Of a stretch of 64,000 nt of DNA, positions 9,209 through 18,948 are shown piece after piece (the stretch's first letter is position 1; every line of letters starts with the position of its first letter). The DNA is from FEN-1297 sp021817845 (GTDB taxonomy: Bacteria > Bacteroidota > Ignavibacteria > Ignavibacteriales > Ignavibacteriaceae). The DNA lies in NCBI GenBank assembly GCA_021817845.1, contig JAKAFW010000015.1, positions 1-64,000 of the forward strand, in the 5' to 3' direction. The position numbers and the translations under genes were made by a program. Under the pieces are notes generated by a model that was not told the origin of the DNA, searched no databases, and saw nothing but the letters and a program-made list of their open reading frames with translations.

Positions 9209-11143
9209 TTATCCAATGGTTACTTTAATACCTTTAGCTACCATGTAATCGAAAGTTACTTTGGCAATTACTAAAGCGCTAAATAAACTTGCACCTAAAC
9301 CAATCATCAATGTTAAGGCAAAACCTTGAACAGGGCCGCTGCCGAATTGATAAAGTATGACCGCAGTGATAAAGGTGGTGATATTTGAATCTATTATAGC
9401 AGAATATGCCTTTGAGAATCCGCTATCAACAGATGCTTTTAATGTTTTACCGGTCTCCATTTCTTCACGTATACGTTCGTATATAAGAACGTTAGCATCA
9501 ACCGCCATCCCGATGGTTAAGATTATACCGGCTATACCTGGCAAGGTTAGTGTTGCGTTAAACCCGGCTAAGAATCCTAAGATGAAAAGAATTGTAAAAA
9601 GCAAAGAACCTGCAGCAATCATTCCTGCTCTTTGATAGTATACAATCATGAAAAAGCTAACTACTAAAAATCCGATTAATGTTGAATTAAATCCGTTGTT
9701 GATTGAATCCTGTCCAAGCGATGGTCCAACAGTTCTTTCTTCAATTATGTCAACTGGTGCAGGTAAAGCTCCGGCTTTTAGAACAATTGCCAAAAGTTGT
9801 GCTTCCTGCAAGTCCCCGCTTCCGGAAATTTGAGAACGGCCACCGGTAATTTTATTCTGTACGACTGGTGCAGAATAAACAACACCGTCGAGAATGATCG
9901 CAATTCTTTTCCCAATATTTGCTCCGGTTATACGAGCCCAATCTGCGGCGCCGTCGGAATTCATTTCCATATTAACAATCGGTGCATTGGTTTCAGGACT
10001 AATAGTTGCTACTGCATTTGTTATTACTCCCCCGGTTAATTCAGGGTTTTTGTTCACGCAGTATAGCATGTAAATTGGTTGCCCATTTTGATTTGCAATG
10101 GGTTTTGCGGAAAACACAAATTGTATGTTATTAGGAATAACTTGTTGGACTTCAGGCCGGTTTAGCATTAACTGAAGCTTGTCCCTATCGTCGCCCTTAA
10201 CATAAGCATCGGCCGATTTACCTTTGGGGTCAAGCATTGCAATTGCAAAAAATGGATGTTTTGCCGCAAATTCCTCAGCGCTCAATTGTTTATTGGAAGT
10301 ATCAGTTGAAGCGACTTTGCTTTGCTTTGTTTTTGCAGTTGTCCCTTTTGCCAAAGAAGAATCTGATTTAGTAGAGTCTACATAAGTTCCTGCTAAAACA
10401 TCGTCAATTTTTTTCATAATGGAAATTGTTAGCTCAGGATCTTTAACAAGCTTGAATTCGAGAAGGGCAGTACCTTGTAAAAGCTGTTTGGCTTCTTCTT
10501 CTCTTGCAATGCCGGGGAGTTCAACAATAATTCTTCTGCTCCCTTGCCTTTGTATTGTTGGTTCTGAAACTCCGTATTGATCAACTCTGTTTCTAATAAT
10601 TTCCATTGCTCGTGTAACGGCATCATCAGCATCTTTTTGTAACTCGGAAATAATTTCACTATCGGTTTGCCTAATGTTTCCAAAGTACCTGCTAAGTCTT
10701 ATTCCACGAGCGGCAAATTTTTTGGCAACGATATTGACCATGGATTCTTCAGATACAGTAGCTTCCTTTTCGGATTCTTTCATCACTGTTTTGAAAACAT
10801 CGTCCGGATTTTTTGCCAATTTTTCAAGAAGTTTACCAGTGTTAACCTCAAGTACGACACGCATACCTCCTTGCAAATCAAGTCCGAGTTTTAAACTTTT
10901 AAGTTTCATTTTATTAATTGAAGGATCAGCATTCTTCAAGCTGTCTTCAATTGATTTTAATTTGCTGTCTAACTTGTCGGCTGAAATTTGAGGATTTGAT
11001 GCTTTAATCTCTTTTTCTTTTTCCGCTACAACCTTAGAAATCGCTTTCTGATTGTTATAGTTAACGTAGGTTGGGTACAAAAGGTAAAGGCTTAAAACTA
11101 CAGCTCCAAGAATTAGGATTAGTCTAAATCTATATTCTTTCAT
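9209..11143 (-). CDS. secD: Protein translocase subunit SecD
   Basis: First gene of the secD-secF operon. It has 644 residues: an N-terminal membrane helix (LILGAVVLSLYLLYPTY), the LGLDLQGGMRVVLEV motif near residue 88, a large periplasmic P1 domain, then a six-helix RND-type domain with GMAVDANVLIYERIREE near 550. A low-complexity Lys/Ser/Thr-rich insertion at about residues 255-285 in the P1 region makes it a little longer than E. coli SecD. Export by Sec fits the many signal-peptide proteins elsewhere in the window. Confidence 0.97.
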   Translation of the reverse strand: MKEYRFRLILILGAVVLSLYLLYPTYVNYNNQKAISKVVAEKEKEIKASNPQISADKLDSKLKSIEDSLKNADPSINKMKLKSLKLGLDLQGGMRVVLEVNTGKLLEKLAKNPDDVFKTVMKESEKEATVSEESMVNIVAKKFAARGIRLSRYFGNIRQTDSEIISELQKDADDAVTRAMEIIRNRVDQYGVSEPTIQRQGSRRIIVELPGIAREEEAKQLLQGTALLEFKLVKDPELTISIMKKIDDVLAGTYVDSTKSDSSLAKGTTAKTKQSKVASTDTSNKQLSAEEFAAKHPFFAIAMLDPKGKSADAYVKGDDRDKLQLMLNRPEVQQVIPNNIQFVFSAKPIANQNGQPIYMLYCVNKNPELTGGVITNAVATISPETNAPIVNMEMNSDGAADWARITGANIGKRIAIILDGVVYSAPVVQNKITGGRSQISGSGDLQEAQLLAIVLKAGALPAPVDIIEERTVGPSLGQDSINNGFNSTLIGFLVVSFFMIVYYQRAGMIAAGSLLFTILFILGFLAGFNATLTLPGIAGIILTIGMAVDANVLIYERIREEMETGKTLKASVDSGFSKAYSAIIDSNITTFITAVILYQFGSGPVQGFALTLMIGLGASLFSALVIAKVTFDYMVAKGIKVTIG

Positions 11144-11248
11144 GTTTTAATTTTGCTTATAAAATGAATCTTTAAATTAATTGAAAGCCAAAATTACTTG
11201 ATGATGCTTAGAAAGTCAATTAAATTTGAATGTATTATTCAATTGATA

Positions 11249-12070
11249 TCAAATTAGGTTAATTACTCTTTTTACCAATCTTTCAAATTTATCTTTAACA
11301 AGATTTGCCGTTTCGGTCACTTCTGAATGGTCTAATTTTTTATTTGAAATTCCGGCTGCGTAATTTGTAATACACGAAATCGATCCTGTCTGTAAACCCA
11401 AAAAACTTGCAAACAGGGCTTCGTGAACAGTAGACATCCCAACTGCGTCGCCGCCAAAGTTTTTTATCATTTGAATTTCTGCGGGCGTTTCGTAGCTAGG
11501 ACCCTTGGTGTACCAGTAAACTCCTTCTACTATTTTAATTTTTTCTTTATCGGCAGATTTTCTAATAATTTGATTAATCTCTTTCGAAGGTAGATCTATT
11601 AAATTATTTTTACTTTCCGCTGATGGCAGTCCCATAACTTCCAGCAATTCCTTTTTGATGCTAATACCGTTAAAAGATGTTGTAAGCATTAAATCGCCCG
11701 GATGAAAATTTGGGTTTATTCCTCCTGCGGCATTTGTAAGAAGGATTTTTTCCGCTCCTAATTTTTTTGAAATAAAAACTGGCAGTACACATTCATTTAA
11801 TTTATATCCTTCATAAAAATGTATTCTTCCTTGGAAAAGCAAAATGTTTTTACCGGAATATTCGCAGGAAATGATTTTCCCTTCATGCCCCGGAATTGTC
11901 GATGCTGGATAATTTGATAGAGTAGAGGTAGAGATCGATTTTTTGATATTGAGGCTTTTCGCAAAGTCGCCTAACCCGCTGCCGAGTATTATGGCGATAT
12001 CCGGTCTAATTAATTCTAGGTCGTCTAGCTTTTCAATTAACTCTTTGTGTTTAATATTTAAATTTATCAT
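11249..12070 (-). CDS. Purine-nucleoside phosphorylase, class I (trimeric)
   Basis: Cleaves purine nucleosides with phosphate to free base and ribose-1-phosphate. It has 273 residues, the usual class I size. Signatures: ILGSGLGD (residues about 26-33) for phosphate, IPGHEGK, LTNAAGGINP near 114, EMIKNFGG-like MIKNFGGDAVGMST with the base-contacting Glu/Met region, and ITNYAAGISNKKLDHSEV near 238. It lies 30 bp downstream of a nucleoside transporter on the same strand, so uptake and phosphorolysis are probably co-expressed. Confidence 0.93.
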   Translation of the reverse strand: MINLNIKHKELIEKLDDLELIRPDIAIILGSGLGDFAKSLNIKKSISTSTLSNYPASTIPGHEGKIISCEYSGKNILLFQGRIHFYEGYKLNECVLPVFISKKLGAEKILLTNAAGGINPNFHPGDLMLTTSFNGISIKKELLEVMGLPSAESKNNLIDLPSKEINQIIRKSADKEKIKIVEGVYWYTKGPSYETPAEIQMIKNFGGDAVGMSTVHEALFASFLGLQTGSISCITNYAAGISNKKLDHSEVTETANLVKDKFERLVKRVINLI

Positions 12071-12100
12071 TTAAATTGATTCTTTGAGAAAAGTCATTCT

Positions 12101-13450
12101 TTAACGAACTAAAATTCCGGCAAGTGTTGCAGTCATTAAAGTTGCCAATGCTCCGCCAAGAACAGCTTTTAAGCCGAGAGCAGCAATATCCTTTTTCCGG
12201 TTAGGAGCCATTGGACTAATACCTCCGATTTGAATTGCAATCGAAGAAAAATTTGCAAAACCGCAAAGCGCGTATGCTGCCATAGTTATTCCTTTATCGC
12301 TAATTTGCCCAAGCTTAATCATGTTGGAAAGATCAACGTAAGCTACAAATTCATTTAATACTGTTTTTGTCCCTATTAAACTTCCGAATTGAAGGGCATC
12401 TTTTACAGGCACTCCAATTCCTATTGCAACATATTTTAAGAGGATTCCAAAAATAAGCTGCATAGAAAGAGGTTGTCCAAAGTTTGCCTGCAGCATTGTA
12501 TTTATTCCAAAATTATTTCCCAGGTTTTGGAGAATATAATTGAACATTGCAATAAGTGCTATAAAAGCAATTAACATTCCGGCGACATTTAAAGCAAGTT
12601 GAAGTCCATCCGATGCACCGGTAGCAGCAGCCTCTATTACATTAGAAGAAGTTTTTTCGATATTAACTTTTACGGTTCCTTTCGTAACCGGCTCACCTGT
12701 TTCCGGGAAAAGAATTTTTGCAATTACAATCGAAGCAGGAGCAGCCATTGTACTGCCGGCTAATAGATCGACTGCAAACTTTAGCTGTGCTGTTGCTAAA
12801 GGAATCTTTGCCCATTGTGCATATGCTTGACCTAGAATCTGGCTATAACTTGCCATAACTCCCGCAGAGATTGTTGCCATTCCACCGATCATTATTGTTA
12901 GGATTTCTGAATTTGTCATTCCTGAAATATAGGGGCGAATTAACAATGGAGCTTCGGTCTGACCGAGAAAAATATTTGCAGTGTTAGACAAAGATTCAGC
13001 GCCGCTTGTGCCTAATAGTTTTGACATTATAAAAGCCATACCTTTTACCACTAATTGCAATATCCCAAAATAATAAAGCAGCGCGGTAAGAGTCGAAACA
13101 AAAATAATTGTTGGTAAAACCTGGAATGCGAAGAAGAATCCGATACTATCGCTGCTAAAGCCATCTGCAAGTTTTCCAAAAACAAATTTACTCCCTTCGG
13201 TTGTGAATCCTAAAACTGCAACAATAGCATTCCCAAGCCAGTTTACAATATCTTTGACCCATCCTAATGGAAAAAACCAGGCTCGTAATGTTTCACCGTG
13301 AATAATTAGAACTGCAATGATTAGCTGCATTAAGAGACCTACTATAACTAAGCGCCAATCAATTTTCCTCTTGTTGTTTGAAAAAAGAAATGCAATCCCG
13401 GTTATAAGTACTAATCCAAGGACACCTCTAAGAATTGAAATTAAATCCAT
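12101..13450 (-). CDS. nupC: Concentrative nucleoside transporter (NupC/CNT)
   Basis: Inner-membrane nucleoside importer driven by a cation gradient. It has 449 residues with an N-terminal Nucleos_tra2_N-like region, a gate domain, and the C-terminal CNT core. CNT signatures visible: GQTEAPLLIRPYI near 165, SGVMASYSQ-like AGVMASYSQILG, and GFANFSSIAIQIGGISPMAPNR near 395. It precedes the purine-nucleoside phosphorylase in the same orientation, and tdk and cdd lie just upstream on the same strand. Together they form a nucleoside salvage block. Confidence 0.93.
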   Translation of the reverse strand: MDLISILRGVLGLVLITGIAFLFSNNKRKIDWRLVIVGLLMQLIIAVLIIHGETLRAWFFPLGWVKDIVNWLGNAIVAVLGFTTEGSKFVFGKLADGFSSDSIGFFFAFQVLPTIIFVSTLTALLYYFGILQLVVKGMAFIMSKLLGTSGAESLSNTANIFLGQTEAPLLIRPYISGMTNSEILTIMIGGMATISAGVMASYSQILGQAYAQWAKIPLATAQLKFAVDLLAGSTMAAPASIVIAKILFPETGEPVTKGTVKVNIEKTSSNVIEAAATGASDGLQLALNVAGMLIAFIALIAMFNYILQNLGNNFGINTMLQANFGQPLSMQLIFGILLKYVAIGIGVPVKDALQFGSLIGTKTVLNEFVAYVDLSNMIKLGQISDKGITMAAYALCGFANFSSIAIQIGGISPMAPNRKKDIAALGLKAVLGGALATLMTATLAGILVR

Positions 13451-13497
13451 AGTTATTCTCTATAGTATTGCCGTTTATCCGCCTATCATAGGCGGAT

Positions 13498-13851
13498 TGT
13501 TTTTATGATAAATTTCATTGCGTTTCATTCAAAACCTGCCTGCCGGCAGGCAAGGTTCAAAATTCATAATTCAAAATTGCGGCCTGCCGCACTATGGGAT
13601 TTCTCACCGGCTAAAGCCGGATTCGAAATGACAACTATTTTTTATGTCATATCGAAGGATCCGCCGCGGCGGACTCGACTGAGATATCCCATGTCCAATT
13701 CGTGTACCTGAGCTATTTATAGTATTGACTTTTAAATCTTTGTTTTTATGTCAAGCCTGTCCGCCGGGGCGGAATATTTTTATGATAAATTTCATTGCGT
13801 TTCATTCAAAATTCAAAATTCATAATTCAAAATTGCGGCCTGCCGCACTAT
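13498..13851. repeat. Direct repeats with REP-like composite between
   Basis: A segment starting TTTTTATGATAAATTTCATT occurs at about 13500 and again at about 13775. A second word pair, TTCAAAATTCATAATTCAAA followed by ATTGCGGCCTGCCGCACTATG, occurs at about 13556-13596 and 13811-13851. Between them, 13603-13690 holds CACCGGCTAAAGCCGG and CCGCCGCGGCGG palindromes whose context recurs inverted at about 40541-40620. The second copy supplies the tdk stop codon. No gene is seen in the 400-bp gap. Confidence 0.7.
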
Positions 13852-14426
13852 GATTCGTTTGGAATGTAGTGGCATTTGCGGCAGCGGGCTTCATAAATAT
13901 CTGCTGCACCGACAATCACTCGTTCTGCTGATTCCGTTTTGCGTTGCGTTTTATCAGCGGGATTTCCGCAGACCATACATATTGCTAATGTTTTTGTGAT
14001 GTATTCTGCAATTGCTAAAAGCTGTGGCATCGGTTCAAACGGAATTCCCCGGTAGTCTTGATCTAGCCCTGCTATAATTATTCTCTTACCGCTATTGGCT
14101 AGTTGGTTGCAAACGTTGACTATATCGCTTGAAAAAAATTGAGCTTCATCTATACCGATGACATCCGCATCATCTGACGAGTTTAATACTTCATTTATAT
14201 CATCAATTAATATTGAAGGAAGGGATTGTTCACTGTGTGAAACGATGTCTGAGGAGGAATATCTGTTATCTATTTTTGGTTTGAAAATTTTAACTTTCTG
14301 CTTTGCGATTGTGGCCCGTCTTAATCTCCGGATCAATTCTTCTGTCTTGCCGCTGAACATACATCCGGCAATGACTTCTATCCATCCGGTCTCTTTAGGC
14401 ATAGAATGAGGTGCTCTTTCTATCAT
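13848..14426 (-). CDS. tdk: Thymidine kinase
   Basis: Phosphorylates deoxythymidine with ATP for dTMP salvage. A 192-residue type II (bacterial) enzyme with P-loop GCMFSGKTEEL (residues about 21-31), DEAQFF near 93 and a lasso region. The structural zinc ligands are two cysteine pairs, CMVCG and CRKCH. Its TAG stop lies inside a dispersed direct repeat, so the final residues (NES) may differ from relatives. The gap to cdd upstream is 19 bp on the same strand. Confidence 0.95.
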   Translation of the reverse strand: MIERAPHSMPKETGWIEVIAGCMFSGKTEELIRRLRRATIAKQKVKIFKPKIDNRYSSSDIVSHSEQSLPSILIDDINEVLNSSDDADVIGIDEAQFFSSDIVNVCNQLANSGKRIIIAGLDQDYRGIPFEPMPQLLAIAEYITKTLAICMVCGNPADKTQRKTESAERVIVGAADIYEARCRKCHYIPNES

Positions 14427-14445
14427 ATTGTCTCTCTATATATAA

Positions 14446-14865
14446 TTATTGAAGTTCATTGTCGCCGAAAGGATACGGCAGCAGTTGGGATAGCTTTAAA
14501 GCTTTAATCTCATTTTTATTATTAACCATAACTATATCGATATCTCCGCAAAGGTCAAGCATTACCTGGCGGCATGCTCCGCAAGGCGGGCAAAATCCCG
14601 GCGCATCGCTCGCAATTGCAATCGCTTTGAATTTCCTTTCACCTTCTGAAAAAGCTTTGAATACCGCTACACGTTCAGCACAAATTGTTAAACTGTACGA
14701 GGATGTTTCGATGTTTCCTCCAATAATAACTTTCTCTTCGTCTGTTAAAAGCGCTGCTCCTACATGGAAATTTGAGTAGGGAGGATGCGAACTTGATTTT
14801 GCTTCTACTGCCATTTCGGCTAATTTTTTGTATTCCATTTTGACTTTTAATTTCTTTTGGCTCAA
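14446..14865 (-). CDS. cdd: Cytidine deaminase
   Basis: Zinc hydrolase converting (deoxy)cytidine to (deoxy)uridine. Catalytic and zinc motifs are CAERVAVFKA (Cys and catalytic Glu) and PPCGACRQV (two Cys), with substrate motif GGNIETSSY upstream. Length fits the homotetrameric type. The listed ATG at 14865 adds nine residues; an internal ATG at 14838 (MEYKKLAEMA) is the more family-like start. It forms an operon-like pair with tdk. Confidence 0.95.
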   Translation of the reverse strand: MSQKKLKVKMEYKKLAEMAVEAKSSSHPPYSNFHVGAALLTDEEKVIIGGNIETSSYSLTICAERVAVFKAFSEGERKFKAIAIASDAPGFCPPCGACRQVMLDLCGDIDIVMVNNKNEIKALKLSQLLPYPFGDNELQ

Positions 14866-14982
14866 AAATATGTCTTTAGATTTTCAAATCAAATTGAACT
14901 AATTAAATCATGTCACACAATTACTTCATCACTCCAAGTGGAAATCCTGAGTACATGGATTATTAAATATTCCCTGATTTTT

Positions 14983-16071
14983 TTAATTCCATGAATCCTT
15001 CCTGAAAATCGCTCCGGCAAAATTAATGATTAAAAAAACTTCATAGACTATCTGAAGGTAAAATATTTCTACAAAGCTAAATTTATACCCGAATTTTTTT
15101 TGGTAAACGAGGCCAGTGATTATATCTAAAAATATCTTTATAAAAAAAGGAATGATTAAAAGAATATTAACTGCTGAAAAAAGAGGCGAAAATAAACAGA
15201 ACATATTTATTAAATGCCAGATGCCAATGTTAAACTGGCGTGACGGCAAATAGTAAAGAGAAGTTTTAGTGTGTCGTGACCGCTGTTTTAAGTAAGCACT
15301 TAAGCTTTTTTTTGTTGTAGAGAATACAAAAGAGTTACTTCCGTTCAAAGTCCCAATCTTCATTTTATTTCTGATTGCCTCGCGCAACAGCAAATCATCG
15401 TCGCCGCTTAAAGTTTCTGTCGTATTCTGGTATCCTTCAATCTTTTCAAAAGATGATTTTCTAAAACCGAAATTTCTCGCTGTTGCTGAATATGGGAAGC
15501 CAATATTTGCAAAAGAAAATGTTAAAATTGAGCTTCGCAAATTTTCAAAACAAGAAATTTTATTAACTATATTCTCTTCTGCTTCAAAAGGAGCTTTGCC
15601 GAAAATGAAATCATATCCTTTATTAAACATACCGGAAAAGTCTTTCAGCCATCCGGGCGATGGTCTGCAGTCGGCATCTGTAATCAGTATGAAAGAATAT
15701 TTAGCTTTTGTAATTCCGAAATTTAAAACGCCCTTTTTACCCGGAAACATTTTATTTGATACCCGGTAAGAATGATAATTGTTCATGCCTGCGATTAATT
15801 CGGAACATACCGCAAAAGTATTATCGGTAGAATTGTCATCAATTATTATTACTTCAAAATTATCGGTTTTATATTCTATCTGTTTTAACGCAGAGATCAG
15901 TTGAGGAATATTTTTCTCTTCATTTTTGGCAGCAATTATAATGGAAAAATTAATTTCTCCGGATTGACTGCTGTCAGTATTTCTAGTTCTGTTTAATCCT
16001 AAAAAAACGATTAGGTTATATATGACCAAAAGCAATGCCGCAGAGAATAAAATTATTTGTAATATTTCCAT
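14983..16071 (-). CDS. Family 2 glycosyltransferase, membrane-anchored
   Basis: Likely transfers a sugar from a nucleotide-sugar donor to a cell-surface acceptor. An N-terminal membrane helix (MEILQIILFSAALLLVI) is followed by a GT-A domain with INFSIIIAAKNEEKNI, IIDDNSTDNT, the DxD motif in ITDADCRPSPGW and GDDDLLLREA, then two or three C-terminal membrane helices. A longer reading frame opens at 16104 but would overlap the helicase gene. The ATG at 16071 begins right at the membrane helix and avoids overlap, so I chose it. The acceptor is unknown. Confidence 0.85.
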   Translation of the reverse strand: MEILQIILFSAALLLVIYNLIVFLGLNRTRNTDSSQSGEINFSIIIAAKNEEKNIPQLISALKQIEYKTDNFEVIIIDDNSTDNTFAVCSELIAGMNNYHSYRVSNKMFPGKKGVLNFGITKAKYSFILITDADCRPSPGWLKDFSGMFNKGYDFIFGKAPFEAEENIVNKISCFENLRSSILTFSFANIGFPYSATARNFGFRKSSFEKIEGYQNTTETLSGDDDLLLREAIRNKMKIGTLNGSNSFVFSTTKKSLSAYLKQRSRHTKTSLYYLPSRQFNIGIWHLINMFCLFSPLFSAVNILLIIPFFIKIFLDIITGLVYQKKFGYKFSFVEIFYLQIVYEVFLIINFAGAIFRKDSWN

Positions 16072-16079
16072 AAAAAATT

Positions 16080-18089
16080 TTAGAAATCTTCCTCTAAAAG
16101 CCAACCTTCGGCTAAGTCTGAATTCATTTCAGAAATAAAACGGGACGGTTTGGAAAGCGTAGTCCCTGATTCGCGATCGTATATATTCATAGGATAAGTT
16201 ATGAAAAGATTTTGTTTCGCGCGTGTAGCGGCAACGTACATCAAACGTCTTTCTTCTTCCAGGGTTTCTAATTTTTCTGCAGACCTGCTTGATGGGAAGA
16301 ATCCTTCAATCGCATGAATAATAAAAACCGAATGCCACTCCAAACCTTTTGCGGAATGTATGGTCGATAGTGTCACAAACTCGTTCTCTTTGTCTTCGCC
16401 GCCAATATCAATAACGCTATCGATAATTGGCTCGATAGCCATGTCCGAAAGCAAGCTATCGAGTGATTTGTATTTCTCAGCTATATTTTGAAATATTTCA
16501 AGGTCCTTATTTCGTTTGTTAAAGTCATCATACTTATCCTTAAAAAGCGGATGGTAATAATCCAAAACTAATTGTAATTTTTCCGGGGGAAGTGACTGAT
16601 CGGTATGAATCTTATAAAGTAATTGAAAAAGTTTTGTAATTTTCTCATTGTGCCTTGAGGAATTGACGGATGAAGGATCTGTCTTTATTGTTATTTGTGA
16701 AGCAGCTAGCTCATCTAAAATTTTCTGTGCTGTTCTCGGACCGATGCCTTCATGAAGCAAAAGTACTCTATACCAGCTAACTACATCCTTAGGATTTGCG
16801 GCAATTCTTAAAAACGCAAGTACATCTTTTATATGTGCGGTTTCAATAAACTTCATGCCTCCGAATTTTTGAAAAGGAATGTTAGCTTTGCTCAATTCAA
16901 TTTCAAGATCAAAAGAAAAAAATGAAGAGCGGAAAAGGACGGCTATTCCCTTAAGTGGGATTCCTTCCTCCCTTAATTCAAGAATCTTTTCAACAATGTA
17001 TTTGGATTGTAAATTCTCTTTTGAAGCCGCTATTATATTGGGAAGTTCTCCGCCTGTTTTTTTTGTAAAAAGTTTCTTCTCATATTTCTCAATTGCACCA
17101 CCTATTATCTGATTTGTGAAATTTAGAATAGGTTGTACGCTTCGATAATTTTCTTCAAGTTTTATGATCTTCACATCCTTAAAAAGTTTCGGGAATTCCA
17201 TAATGTTTTTAAAATTCGCACCACGAAAGGAATATATTGACTGTGAATCATCTCCGACTACCATTATATTATTATTTAACTTCGTTAAACCTTGTACAAT
17301 TTCTGCTTGAAGTTTGTTGGTGTCCTGATACTCGTCAACCATGACGAACTTAATTGAGGATAAAATAGATTTTGCTCCGGGGCTAAGATCAAATAAAAAT
17401 CTTCTTAAGTAAATAAGTAAATCATCATAATCCAGTAAATTATTCTTTTGTTTGTAGCCTGTAAAAATATTTTGGATTTCTAAAATTTTGTCGATGTAAT
17501 CCTTAAAGTGTGGGTAATCTTCTGCAATAATTTCATCTATTTGTTTCCCTGTATTTACGCTAAAACTGAATACTTTTACCAATGTTTGTTTGTTCGGAAA
17601 TCTTTTTTCTTTTGAAATAAAACCTGCTTGGGATCTGATTAAGTTAACAACATCGGCAGTGTCGCTTTGGTCAAGAATTGTAAATGAGGAATTTAGACCG
17701 CAGGCTTTAGCATATTTTCTCAAAGTTAAATTTGCAAATGAATGAAATGTCCCTCCGTTTACTTTTGAACATCTGTTGTCTAATAAAAGCGATGCTCTGT
17801 TCATCATCTCGTTTGCTGCTTTCCTTGTAAAAGTTAAAAGCAGAATTGATTTTGGATCATAACCAAGCTCTACTAACCTAGCAACACGGTAAACTAGTGT
17901 TCTGGTTTTCCCCGTGCCTGCGCCTGCAATTATTAAATATGCTCCTTCAACTGCCGACGCCGCTTCAAATTGTGCGGGATTAAGATCTGCTCTATAATTT
18001 ATTACAAATCGGCTTTCATCAACATTTTTTGGTATTAACGAATTTGCTTCGCCTGTTCTTTTTAATGTGTACTTCTTTTGAAACATCAA
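16080..18089 (-). CDS. UvrD/Rep-family SF1 DNA helicase
   Basis: ATP-dependent 3'-5' DNA helicase of 669 residues. Motif I AGAGTGKTRTL (Lys61), Ia FTRKAANEM, II VDEYQDTN, III GDDSQSIYSFRGA, IV EENYRS, V LSTIHSAKGLEW and VI VAATRAKQNL are all present, so it should be active. The size and domain order match UvrD/PcrA/Rep, but the C-terminal Tudor-like RNA polymerase-binding tail of UvrD/PcrA is not obvious. It is directly followed by the glycosyltransferase, 8 bases away. Confidence 0.93.
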   Translation of the reverse strand: MMFQKKYTLKRTGEANSLIPKNVDESRFVINYRADLNPAQFEAASAVEGAYLIIAGAGTGKTRTLVYRVARLVELGYDPKSILLLTFTRKAANEMMNRASLLLDNRCSKVNGGTFHSFANLTLRKYAKACGLNSSFTILDQSDTADVVNLIRSQAGFISKEKRFPNKQTLVKVFSFSVNTGKQIDEIIAEDYPHFKDYIDKILEIQNIFTGYKQKNNLLDYDDLLIYLRRFLFDLSPGAKSILSSIKFVMVDEYQDTNKLQAEIVQGLTKLNNNIMVVGDDSQSIYSFRGANFKNIMEFPKLFKDVKIIKLEENYRSVQPILNFTNQIIGGAIEKYEKKLFTKKTGGELPNIIAASKENLQSKYIVEKILELREEGIPLKGIAVLFRSSFFSFDLEIELSKANIPFQKFGGMKFIETAHIKDVLAFLRIAANPKDVVSWYRVLLLHEGIGPRTAQKILDELAASQITIKTDPSSVNSSRHNEKITKLFQLLYKIHTDQSLPPEKLQLVLDYYHPLFKDKYDDFNKRNKDLEIFQNIAEKYKSLDSLLSDMAIEPIIDSVIDIGGEDKENEFVTLSTIHSAKGLEWHSVFIIHAIEGFFPSSRSAEKLETLEEERRLMYVAATRAKQNLFITYPMNIYDRESGTTLSKPSRFISEMNSDLAEGWLLEEDF

Positions 18090-18109
18090 AACTTTCTTGA
18101 CTTCTAAAT

Positions 18110-18733
18110 TTATTTTATCAACTCAAATGAGTGGCTGTCATCATTATAATTAAAAATCTCGCCGCTTTCGATTAAATAATACCAGCCATATATATTTATT
18201 TTATTCTCTTCAAGCCTTTTACTTATGAACGGGTATGAATAAAGATGTTTCAATTGCTCGATAACATTTAGCTGTTCCGTCAGCCATTCCTTTGCAGGAT
18301 CTTCTTTATTACGGATTTGATTCATTACTTTCTCTTTCACCGGACGTGCTAGTTCAAGCCACTTCCTTGTGTGAGGAATTTTCTCTAAATCATTATCAGG
18401 AATATAAAGCGAAGCGCAACCTCCGCAATTTGAATGCCCGCATACAACAATGTTTTCGACATCCAACACTTGCACGGCATATTCAATTGCCGACGTAGTG
18501 GCAAGAAATTCTTGCGACTGCCGGTATCTTGGGACTATATTCGCAATATTTCTAATCATAAATAATTCTCCGGGCAGAGTTTTGGTAATCAGGTTGGGCA
18601 CTACCCTTGAATCCGAACAGCCAATAAATAAAGTGTGAGGATTCTGTTTTCTACTTAGTCCTTCAAACAAAGTGCGGTATTCCTCAAAATCCTTTTCCCT
18701 AAATTCAAGAATACCTTCAATCATTTTATGCAT
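18110..18733 (-). CDS. Beta-class carbonic anhydrase
   Basis: Cytoplasmic zinc enzyme interconverting CO2 and bicarbonate. Zinc ligands Cys39, His100 and Cys103 are present (GCSDSRV and CGHSNCGGC), with the Asp41-Arg43 dyad of beta enzymes. At 207 residues it has normal length. It lies 20 bp upstream of the helicase gene on the same strand and may be co-transcribed, although there is no functional link. Confidence 0.95.
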   Translation of the reverse strand: MHKMIEGILEFREKDFEEYRTLFEGLSRKQNPHTLFIGCSDSRVVPNLITKTLPGELFMIRNIANIVPRYRQSQEFLATTSAIEYAVQVLDVENIVVCGHSNCGGCASLYIPDNDLEKIPHTRKWLELARPVKEKVMNQIRNKEDPAKEWLTEQLNVIEQLKHLYSYPFISKRLEENKINIYGWYYLIESGEIFNYNDDSHSFELIK

Positions 18734-18948
18734 TGTTATCCTTTATTATAACTATATTAAAAACTTCCTTTTTTATGTTCAGCCCTTACGTCCCCGACAG
18801 AATATTTTCTTAGTTTTTGCTTGAATCTAAAACTCCATTATTCCATTACTCCACTACTCCAGGGGTTATGTAATATACGTTAGTAAATATATTAAGAACA
18901 TTTCTTAAATTACTGTCCAATTTAAATCACATTTTATTTAAGAAATAA

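Noticed and set aside
9357..10991. Plus-strand open frames opposite secD
   Set aside because: They are shadows of a clear secD reading frame and have no family resemblance.
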